A stretch of DNA of 64,000 nt from the NCBI GenBank assembly GCA_000828075.3, contig JXCB02000006.1, positions 31,614 through 95,613 of the forward strand, written 5' to 3'. The notes under the pieces are model-generated. The model was not told where the DNA came from. It made no database searches and saw only the letters and a program-made list of their open reading frames with translations. Below are positions 1-7,366 of this stretch, one piece after another. Every line of letters starts with the position of its first letter. The first letter of the stretch is position 1. Made by a program: the position numbers and the translations under genes. The DNA is from Tolypothrix campylonemoides VB511288 (GTDB lineage: Bacteria; Cyanobacteriota; Cyanobacteriia; Cyanobacteriales; Nostocaceae).

Positions 1-539
1 GCCTGTTTGACTTCGTTAATCGATGCTTGAATAATTTTGTCTTGCTCCCGTTCAAACTCATTTTGCAATGCTTCAAAACCTCGAACAAGCTCTCTACCTT
101 TTAACGTCTCAAATTTTTTGATTGCTTCATCTTTCTTACCTGTTTGTATTAAACTAATTATCTCTCGATCAAATTGCTTGAGTTGCTCCCCAAGTTGACG
201 AAGTTTTTTCAACCGCTCTTTCTGCTGCGGATTCACAACAACCTTTTCAGCAACCGCAAGGGAGCTTTCGTATTGAGAGATTGCCGTGTCAACGGATTGT
301 ATGAAAGATTTTTCATTATTAAGTATCAGCAAACCACGCATTGCCCGTTCGGTTGTTGATATACCCAATGCTGCTTTGCCTGTTGCTTGAGATGCGGTTT
401 TACTATCTTCTATTTGTTTCAAGGATACATCAAGTTTTCGAGAATTTCCAAAAGCTAGAGCGCTAATCACTATCAATAGGAACAGCGGAAATGAATACCC
501 CAATAAAATTCGACCTCTTAACTTTAATTTTCCCAACAT
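1..539 (-). CDS. Methyl-accepting chemotaxis protein, N-terminal part (runs off the left edge)
   Basis: Reading the minus strand from the ATG at 537-539 gives an open frame of 179 codons to the window edge with no stop. The product begins MLGKLKLRGRILLGYSFPLF followed by a hydrophobic stretch (about residues 12-30), then a long helical segment with heptad-like hydrophobics and a second basic/acidic helix around residues 100-170. This is the layout of a membrane-anchored chemoreceptor with a periplasmic four-helix (CHASE3/4HB type) sensor; the HAMP and signalling domains would lie outside the window. It follows the CheW gene with an 90-bp gap on the same strand, as in cyanobacterial Pix/Hmp-type clusters, so it is probably the receptor of this pathway. 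The family call rests on the N-terminus and on context. Confidence 0.75.
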   Translation of the reverse strand, partial: MLGKLKLRGRILLGYSFPLFLLIVISALAFGNSRKLDVSLKQIEDSKTASQATGKAALGISTTERAMRGLLILNNEKSFIQSVDTAISQYESSLAVAEKVVVNPQQKERLKKLRQLGEQLKQFDREIISLIQTGKKDEAIKKFETLKGRELVRGFEALQNEFEREQDKIIQASINEVKQ

Positions 540-629
540 ATGTTCATATCCTTCTGGGTGATATCTATAAATTGATTCAGAATTGAGTCAATATGAATGA
601 GTTATACTTAATACGAATTGTCGGTAACA

Positions 630-1727
630 CTAAATTTGTTCATTCACTACCAGTCCTCCTTGGGTCAGGATTTTAGGTAAGTCTAGGACAATCAGCATTT
701 TTTCCTGAAAGAAAGCTATTCCTTGAAGGTACTGTGCATCGCCCGTAAGTTTTATTGTGGGCAAAGGTTTGATTTCAGCAGGGTTGAGATTAACCACCTC
801 CAAAACTTTATCGACAGGCAATCCGGCAACAATATCATCAACTTGAACCACCACTGCTTTAGAACCAACTTTAATCGGCGTGATTGGCAAATTCAAAACA
901 TTCCGAATATCAACTAAGGTGACAATTTCTCCACGCAAATTCATATTGCCAATAATATGGTTTGGACAGCAGGGAATTGGTGTCAAATTGTCAATATCCG
1001 TAAATTCCTGTACCAGTTCTAAGTCTAGCCCATAGTACTCGTCACCAATGCCTATCACTGCTAAAGGCATCAGTTTGTTTGCCACCTCTAAGTCTTGTAA
1101 TGATTGCCTGAGATCAAGAGCCCGCTGTCGGAAAATAACTCTTTCTTCAGGAGTCGCATGGGGACAAAATAAGTCGTAGAAGTTTGGTGTTTGGAATTCG
1201 TCAATCTGTTGGTATTCGTGATAATTTTGTTGTTGGTCATCACCTGTTATCATCTCCAACTGGCTTTGTGCATCCCAAATCAAGGTGACTAAAATATCTG
1301 GTTGACGAACTAATTTCTTGGAATCAAGCAAAAAAATTGTTTCTGAATCTATATTGGCAATACCACTAAGAAATGTCGTGTTGATATCACAAATAAATCC
1401 ATCAGAAGGCGCTGTTTCAATGACTTCATCATCTAGTTCTAACATTTCGTTTACCTTGTGAACTAGTATGCCAATTTGCAGCCCCTCCCACCTTAAAATA
1501 ATGATGTAGTCGTTAAGATAGCAAACTTTCGGGGGATATCCTTGAAGCCAATCAAGATGTATTACTGGCACAATTTGCGTCCGCAAATTAAAAATGCCAA
1601 TAATATCGGTACTTGCTTCAACAACAGGTATCAGTTCCGGAATCGGGAAAATTTCTTCAACCAGCGCTGCTTCGATTCCATAGTGCAAATTATGTATACG
1701 AAATGTCAGGTATTTTTGATTTTCCAT
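630..1727 (-). CDS. CheW-like coupling protein with two CheW domains
   Basis: A 365-residue protein with two CheW folds: one at about residues 1-145 (starts YLTFRIHNLHYGIEAALVEE, includes GIFNLRTQIVPVIHL) and a second at about 215-360 (VIGIGDEYYGLDLELVQEF, GNMNLRGEIVTLVDIRNVL). The GxxNLRGxxxxxxD pattern is the hallmark of CheW. Ordinary CheW is about 160 residues with one domain, so this is a duplicated form with a linker at 150-215. CheW bridges chemoreceptors and the CheA kinase. It lies between the PATAN-REC regulator and the receptor gene on the same strand, so the three probably form one operon for phototaxis, gliding or hormogonium motility. No CheA or stand-alone CheY is visible here; they may lie to the left of the window. 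Confidence 0.88.
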   Translation of the reverse strand: MENQKYLTFRIHNLHYGIEAALVEEIFPIPELIPVVEASTDIIGIFNLRTQIVPVIHLDWLQGYPPKVCYLNDYIIILRWEGLQIGILVHKVNEMLELDDEVIETAPSDGFICDINTTFLSGIANIDSETIFLLDSKKLVRQPDILVTLIWDAQSQLEMITGDDQQQNYHEYQQIDEFQTPNFYDLFCPHATPEERVIFRQRALDLRQSLQDLEVANKLMPLAVIGIGDEYYGLDLELVQEFTDIDNLTPIPCCPNHIIGNMNLRGEIVTLVDIRNVLNLPITPIKVGSKAVVVQVDDIVAGLPVDKVLEVVNLNPAEIKPLPTIKLTGDAQYLQGIAFFQEKMLIVLDLPKILTQGGLVVNEQI

Positions 1728-1866
1728 TGCAGTTTTTTACTCTTGATGTTGACTGTTAACAATTAACTGTCAATGGTCAGATGACACCTATTTGAATACA
1801 ATTTATATAAGAAAAAATAGGTAACAATACAATACAAAAATCAATTGTAAAGCTTGCGAAACTTTG

Positions 1867-3045
1867 TTATCGAAAGTTATATTTGTGAGAGACAGTTTTT
1901 ACAGTTTCTCGTTTTTCGCCCACAAATTTTCCCACAACTTCAAGTAAATGGTGAGGTTCAAATGGCTTGGTTAAATAATGAGTTGTTCCAGCAATTTGAC
2001 CTCGAAGTTTATCAGAGAATTTATCTCGTGCTGTTACCATAATAATGGGTAATTTTTTGAATTTCGGAATACTACGTACTGTACGGCAGAATTCTAAGCC
2101 GTCAATATCTGGCATGGTGACATCCAACAGCAACAGTGCAATAGGATTGGTATTCATCAAACTCAGCGCTTGCAAAGCGTTATCTGAAAAAAGAACTTGA
2201 TAGCGTTCTCCCAAAGCCCGCTTGATTAAAATCTGCACCACAGGGCTGTCATCAACACTCAGAATAACTGGACGTTGTTCTTCAACATGAGAAACTGTTT
2301 TAACGACAGGTGTATGCTGTCCAAAAGTTATCGAGCTTGATGCTACCCACGACCTATAGCTTTGTGCTACATCTAGAGGGTCTTGGTCTAATTGTTCGGC
2401 GATGTCTATGAGCGATCGCCTACCATCCACCCACTTGTATAAATCCTGCTGCGCAATGCTTGTTTTTACTGTTCGCCAACCTGGTAACAGTTGAGGAACC
2501 GCCTCCATGCTGGGAATAACAGAAGCAAGTGCACTCCATTTGTGCTGGCGATGAGCAACATCTTCGATCAGTTTCTTCCATTCCAAACCGTGAGCATCTT
2601 TTCCATAACTTAAATCAATCTCAACTGTGGGATCTAACTCTAATTTTCCTGGATAAGGCAATGTTTGTTCTAACACTTGCACAAATTGAGTATGGATACA
2701 GGTTTCAATCTCTTCCCACTTAAACACTCGTATCCGCACGATTTGCTCTAAAAGTTCTCGAAAAGATGATGGATTTTGTAATTTTTGCGCTGCATATCCA
2801 ACAGCAACCTCAGCCCAGTCATGACTTAACTTAATCCCAATTCTTCTAGCAAGTTCTTGATTATTAAGTATTTTTGACCCGCCGTAAACAATCTTGCCGT
2901 TGTTTAAAAAGACAACACGCAATCTTGGCTTTTGCTCAGAATTTACAATTGCATTGATCCAAACAGATCCACTAGCACCTGTACTTTGTAAATGCTCTAG
3001 CAAATCACTAAGTTGTCCAGCTTGATACTCTAAAGATTTCAACAT
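1867..3045 (-). CDS. PATAN-domain response regulator (PatA/PixG/HmpA-like)
   Basis: A 392-residue protein. The N-terminal part (about 1-110, with VWINAIVNSEQKP and NNGKIVYGGSKILN) matches the PATAN/DUF4388 domain of PatA. A central helical region follows (about 110-250). The C-terminal receiver domain starts near residue 258 (VILSVDDSP), with phospho-acceptor Asp about 308 in LLLLDVTMPDIDG, the conserved Thr in VTAR and the Lys in LTKPFEP. PATAN-REC proteins head cyanobacterial chemosensory operons (PixG, HmpA, PatA) that control type IV pilus motility or heterocyst pattern. It is the first gene of the cluster with double CheW and MCP downstream (140-bp gap). PixG, HmpA and PatA cannot be told apart from sequence alone, so no symbol is given. 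Confidence 0.88.
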   Translation of the reverse strand: MLKSLEYQAGQLSDLLEHLQSTGASGSVWINAIVNSEQKPRLRVVFLNNGKIVYGGSKILNNQELARRIGIKLSHDWAEVAVGYAAQKLQNPSSFRELLEQIVRIRVFKWEEIETCIHTQFVQVLEQTLPYPGKLELDPTVEIDLSYGKDAHGLEWKKLIEDVAHRQHKWSALASVIPSMEAVPQLLPGWRTVKTSIAQQDLYKWVDGRRSLIDIAEQLDQDPLDVAQSYRSWVASSSITFGQHTPVVKTVSHVEEQRPVILSVDDSPVVQILIKRALGERYQVLFSDNALQALSLMNTNPIALLLLDVTMPDIDGLEFCRTVRSIPKFKKLPIIMVTARDKFSDKLRGQIAGTTHYLTKPFEPHHLLEVVGKFVGEKRETVKTVSHKYNFR

Positions 3046-4164
3046 CTTAAATTAAATAATTTACTATACATTTAGAGGTATATGTAGCGGACGAATCATA
3101 TTTTGTCATTCCCCGCACTCAAGATGTGGACAAGCCATATGAATTTTGCTTTTCCGTCTTAAAAAAGAAAACCTGTCTATTCAAAATTCTGCCCTTATCA
3201 CCTACTTTGCTTAATTCAAAATATGCCTACGGCACGCTACGCAAACACCCATTATAAATTCAAATATTTTTTGAATTTTGAATTTTGAATGTTTGAGCAG
3301 CGAGTGTCACCTACTTTGCCTCAAAGCGTAGGTTTACTAGATTTAGCTTAATATATGTAGCTCAAACAAACACTAACTTGCTATTCTATTGCCTATTCAT
3401 AAATGAGCTAACTTGACTGGATCTATCCTCGCTCACACTAAAAAGTATGCGCTTAGTAAATCATGAAATTTACGCTACAGATTTAGGGCAGTCAGTGTAA
3501 GCACCACAGCCCTCCAAAAAAGTAGGTATTAAAGAAAAATGAATTTTCACCTCTGGAAAATCCGGTAGATACCCCATAACCTCATTGTGACCGATAGCAA
3601 AAATGAGACACACCCAATCACGGTATCAAGAGGTTTTTCTCGTTGCGATCGCTTTCTTACGTAGATTACGTATATACGTATTTTAGTAAAAAGCGACAAC
3701 AGAGTACGGTTACGTACTCAGGTTGAGTTGCATAACCAAAGTTACCAAACAAGACACTAAAAATCAAGTAGAATCTATGAAAGCTAAAAAAAAAGTTGTT
3801 TAATTGGGATCAAAGCTTTGATTAAGGCTTTAAAATGAATGATGTACCAGGTGAGTTCTTATACTGCCTTTGTACCTGTGATTGCTATATGCAAAAATTC
3901 TCAAAAATAAGATTTATAGGCACATTATTGAATTGATTATTATTTATTTTTATTTCATTCTTTCTCTTAAATGTTTACATATAGCAATCCTCCGCAGATT
4001 TATGAAAACTGACAGACACAGATCCCCGACTTCTTTAAGAAGTCGGGGATCTTGAAATAAAATGAGTAGAGGTTAAAATCCTGCTCAAAGTTCCCAACTA
4101 CTCACCCAATTCTTCCGATTCCCCAATCCCCAATCCCTAATCCCCAGTCCCCGTTAACACAGTC
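3046..4164. other. 1.1-kb gene-free region with dispersed repeats
   Basis: No convincing ORF was found. It contains the upstream region of the PATAN-REC gene, an A/T-rich TTGAATTTTGAATTTTGAAT stretch near 3270, two copies of GTCACCTACTTTGC-like sequence (around 3197 and 3306), a TGCCTACGGCACGCTACGC repeat near 3225, a perfect palindrome TACGTATATACGTA at 3667-3680 and a dyad GAGTACG/CGTACTC at 3702-3719. A CCCCAATCCC-type tandem tract lies at about 4110-4155. These are common dispersed repeats of filamentous cyanobacteria. Promoters were not assigned. Confidence 0.6.
4020..4052. repeat. Perfect palindromic repeat (CCCCGACTTCTT family)
   Basis: Two 16-base arms pair perfectly (core GATCCCCGACTTCTT and its complement) around a single T. 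This is a hairpin-forming repeat family seen often between cyanobacterial genes. It lies upstream of the broken membrane protein gene and could act as a transcription or mRNA-stability element, but nothing shows a function. Confidence 0.75.
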
Positions 4165-4670
4165 ATGGCTTCCTTAAACACAAACTACCTGTTTGTAGAA
4201 AACCTGGTGTTTTTCATCTGGCTACATCTTTTCTGATAGTTGTTGGCTGGGCGTGGAGAAACTCGAAACCCTTCAGCCTTCCTCAACCACTGCCAGGGTG
4301 GTTTAAAATTTGGTTTGGTACAGTGCAGGTGCTGGGACTGATAGTACCTCTGGTGATGATTGTGTGGGGTGTATGGTGGCGTGATACTCGCATATTAACT
4401 GCGTTTGTTCCGTACTTGGTGATGCTGGGGTTACAAATCCTATCTGAAATTTTAACACTGAGGCAATTTCAGACAGTTGTGTGGGTGATGGTTCCTTATT
4501 TATACTTACCTTATCGCTTTTGGCAGCTTTATGAAGCGTGGAAGTTCCTAAGTTTTGAAACTGATTTGGCATGGGTAAGAAATTTATTGCTGCTACAAAT
4601 CGTCCTGTGGATTGGGAACTATGTTTTAGATGTAACGCAGTTACCAAGGCTACTACGCTCTTGTAGTTAA
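4165..4670 (+). pseudogene. Frameshifted multi-span membrane protein
   Basis: An ATG at 4165 opens a frame (MASLNTNYLFVENLVFFIWL...) that stops at TGA 4234-4236. The neighbouring frame is open from 4158 to 4670 and, from about 4225, encodes FLIVVGWAWRN followed by four further hydrophobic spans (VQVLGLIVPLVMIVWGVWW, FVPYLVMLGLQIL, VVWVMVPYLYLPYRFW, LLLLQIVLWIGNYVLD). The two pieces read naturally as one small membrane protein of about 165 residues with a single frameshift near 4220-4235. Without the shift, the only start for the long part would be GTG at 4323, inside a membrane segment. The family is not recognised. It precedes the ABC exporter by about 95 bp. It could be a sequencing error rather than a true pseudogene. 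Confidence 0.55.
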
Positions 4671-4765
4671 AGAAGATTCTGACATAAGTATTAGTTGAGT
4701 GTTCAGAAACTAGAGAAAAGCTGATAGCGTCAAACAAAGGAGAGTATTTTTGTGGACGTTGTAGC

Positions 4766-6490
4766 TTGAAAACCCGCTCTAACTACTGGCAACTTCTACC
4801 GTATATCCGACCCCAATGGCAAACCCTTGTCAAGGGGTTCATTGGCATCTTAGGATATGTGCTAGCGACTTTGGCACTTTTGGCTCTTGTGCGTCAATTT
4901 GCAACTGTTTTTGGGGGTGGTGATTTAAAAGCGATCGCCCTACAACTTGGCATCATAGCAGCAGTGTTTCTTGCCCGAGGATTTTTTCAATCTGTACAAG
5001 ATATCTACATGGCAAAAGCAGCACTGCGGGTTGCTTTTCATCTCCGCAAACAGGTTTACTCGCACTTGCAAAAGCTCAATCTCAGCTTTTTTGAAACAGC
5101 AAAAGCAGGTGATTTATCTTACCGCCTCACTGAAGATGTTGATCGGGTTGGGGAAGTTGTACACAAACTCTTTCATGACTTTATCCCCTGCGTTTTGCAG
5201 TTGGTGGCAATTCCCATTTACATGATTTCTCTGAATTGGCAACTGACGCTCGCTACAGTCATTGTTGCACCGTTGATGGGTATTTTAATTGGTTGGTTTG
5301 GCGAAAAGTTACGCCAGTTTTCCTTAAAAAGTCAAAATCGTGTTTCAGATTTGTCAGCAATATTAACAGAAGTTTTCAGCGGTATCCGCCTGATCCAAGC
5401 TTTTGCAGCAGAGAAGTACGAAATTTCCCGGTTTAGCCGTGAAGCAGAACGCACTTTAAAAGCAAAATACTCAGTCGAACGACTCAAAGCAATTCAGATT
5501 CCGATTATCGGATTTCTCGAAGTTTTGAGTGTTTTAACACTGCTGTTCGTTGGCGCGTGGCAAATTGCTAATGATAACTTGACAGTAGCGGACTTTCTCA
5601 GCTACCTAACTGCAGGAGGGTTGTTGATTGACCCTATCGCTCACGTGACGAACAACTACAATGAGTTTAAACAAGGTGAGGCGTCTGTTGACCGCGTTTT
5701 TGAATTGTTGGCAATTCAACCTACAGTGGTGGAAAAACCAGATGCTGTTGTGCTTCCCCCAGTCACTGGTAAAGTGGAATACAGCTCTGTATCCTTTGCC
5801 TACAAAGCTGGTGAACCTGTCTTAAAAGATATCAGTTTATTGGCACAACCAGGAGAAGCGATCGCCCTTGTGGGTGCTTCCGGTGCTGGGAAAACCACTT
5901 TTGTGAATCTTCTCCCCCGCTTCTATGATCCTAATACTGGTCAAATCTTAATCGACGGTGTTGATATTCGGGATGTCACGCTTGATAGCCTGCGGCGACA
6001 AATTGGCATTGTTCCCCAAGAAACGATAATGTTTTCTGGGACAATTGCCCAAAATATTGCTTTCGGGCAAGACTTGTTTGATATGGAAGATGTAGAGAAA
6101 GCTGCGAAAATTGCTAACGCCGATCAGTTTATCACCCAACTGCCAGATGGTTATCACACTTGGGTGGGAGAGAGAGGCGTGAATTTATCCGGTGGACAGC
6201 GACAAAGAATTGCGATCGCGCGTGCTGTTTTGCTGAACCCCAGAATTCTTATTTTAGATGAAGCTACATCGGCATTAGATTCAGAATCGGAAGCTTTGGT
6301 ACAAGAAGCGCTAGAAAGGCTGATGGAAGGGCGGACTGTGTTTATTATTGCTCACCGTTTGAGTACAGTAAGGCGGTGCGATCGCATTTTAGTTCTGGAA
6401 CGCGGTCAAATTGTCGAATCGGGAACTCATGAAGAATTGTTAACGCTGGGGCGTCGTTATGCCAGATTTTACGCCCAGCAGTTTAACTAG
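4766..6490 (+). CDS. ABC exporter, fused membrane and ATPase domains (MsbA/lipid-exporter type)
   Basis: A 574-residue half-transporter. Residues about 1-310 hold a six-helix exporter membrane domain; residues about 335-574 are the nucleotide-binding domain with Walker A GASGAGKTT, Q-loop VPQETIMFSG, signature LSGGQRQR, Walker B ILILDEATSALD and the switch His in IIAHRLST. The length is normal for a homodimeric exporter of lipids, peptides or polysaccharide. The start TTG at 4766 is the only usual start in the open frame that reaches back to 4688. An AAAGGAG at 4736-4742 is too far away (about 23 bp) and better suits a GTG at 4752 that runs into a stop, so the start is uncertain. The 3' end overlaps the convergent gene by 8 bp. 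Substrate unknown. Confidence 0.9.
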   Translation: MKTRSNYWQLLPYIRPQWQTLVKGFIGILGYVLATLALLALVRQFATVFGGGDLKAIALQLGIIAAVFLARGFFQSVQDIYMAKAALRVAFHLRKQVYSHLQKLNLSFFETAKAGDLSYRLTEDVDRVGEVVHKLFHDFIPCVLQLVAIPIYMISLNWQLTLATVIVAPLMGILIGWFGEKLRQFSLKSQNRVSDLSAILTEVFSGIRLIQAFAAEKYEISRFSREAERTLKAKYSVERLKAIQIPIIGFLEVLSVLTLLFVGAWQIANDNLTVADFLSYLTAGGLLIDPIAHVTNNYNEFKQGEASVDRVFELLAIQPTVVEKPDAVVLPPVTGKVEYSSVSFAYKAGEPVLKDISLLAQPGEAIALVGASGAGKTTFVNLLPRFYDPNTGQILIDGVDIRDVTLDSLRRQIGIVPQETIMFSGTIAQNIAFGQDLFDMEDVEKAAKIANADQFITQLPDGYHTWVGERGVNLSGGQRQRIAIARAVLLNPRILILDEATSALDSESEALVQEALERLMEGRTVFIIAHRLSTVRRCDRILVLERGQIVESGTHEELLTLGRRYARFYAQQFN

Positions 6491-7025
6491 ACATAGACAA
6501 CTCATGGGAGAGTTCATGATCTTCATGAGGAGCAAAATCCCAGTTTAGGAGTTTTTCTAAAAGTTGACTCTGACGTTTGGCATTTTGCTCAATTTCTTTC
6601 AGCGCCACAATTGTAGCACTGCGGTCAAGTTGACCTTGACGCCATAGTTGAGTCAAGTCAGATGTGCGATTCAAGCACGACTTGAACTCGATAGCCAGAG
6701 AATATTGAAACTTCCTTAATTTTTGATAGTGAAACTCTACATTGGGTGACACACTTGAAGCATCAGAGTCGATTTCGTGAGGAGCAAGACGCCAGTTTAG
6801 GAGTTGTTCCAACAGTAGAGTCTGAAGTTCGGTGTGTTGCTCAACGATTTCAAAAGTTTGAAGAGTGGCATTCTGGTCGAATCGACTTTGACGCCACAAA
6901 TGAATCCAAGATAGCAGACAGTTAAGGGAAAATCTAAATTCAATAGATATAGAAGATAGAAATTTTATATATTTTTGGTTAACGTAATCTGCATCTATCT
7001 TAGTACTGACTTTATTGTTTCTCAT
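6483..7025 (-). CDS. Small protein of two degenerate histidine-kinase dimerisation (DHp-like) repeats
   Basis: A 180-residue protein made of two similar segments, about residues 21-85 and 104-168. Both follow the pattern (S/A)IEF...LN....LWRQ..(F/L)D..AT.......(V/I)EQ....Q..LLE.LLNW..APHE. This closely follows the HisKA helices of cyanobacterial kinases (SHELRTPLN...LL...FD...A...L..IERN...Q..LI.DLL), but the phospho-accepting His is Ile in both repeats and there is no ATPase domain. I infer a dimerisation or decoy module derived from a sensor kinase; no function is established. It is convergent with the ABC exporter (8-bp overlap at the 3' ends) and lies 341 bp from the divergent NACHT gene. 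Confidence 0.65.
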   Translation of the reverse strand: MRNNKVSTKIDADYVNQKYIKFLSSISIEFRFSLNCLLSWIHLWRQSRFDQNATLQTFEIVEQHTELQTLLLEQLLNWRLAPHEIDSDASSVSPNVEFHYQKLRKFQYSLAIEFKSCLNRTSDLTQLWRQGQLDRSATIVALKEIEQNAKRQSQLLEKLLNWDFAPHEDHELSHELSMSS

Positions 7026-7366
7026 ATCATACTTCCCATTGTAGTGTTGACCAGAATAGGCGGTAACTACCGGAATCTAACGGAATTAACTCTACTGTAC
7101 AAGTTTTCTCTACGAGAGTCTGTATACCCACAAGCAGATTTGTTCTACTATCTTGAGGAGTATCACTAAACTGAAACTTAAAAAAGAATTCGGGATCACC
7201 ACACGGGTAAATCAGGGATACTCATCAAGGATAAATCTTTTGTTTTCAAAGAAAGAAGGGGACTGGGGATTGGGGATTAGGAATTGGGGATTGGGGGACA
7301 ACTCTGTAGCGACTTAGTAAAAATTTATAAAAATTAAAGATTTGAGGAAAAGTTAAGAGGGCATAA
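7026..7366. other. Divergent intergenic region with GGGGATTGGGGA repeats
   Basis: Separates the DHp-like gene (minus strand) and the NACHT gene (plus strand). A G-rich tandem tract (GGGGATTGGGGATTAGG type) lies at about 7258-7298; it is the complement of the CCCCAATCCC family found at 4110 and 32100. An A/T-rich stretch before 7367 includes AAAAGTTAAGAGGG, a weak ribosome-binding candidate. No small ORF was found. Confidence 0.5.
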
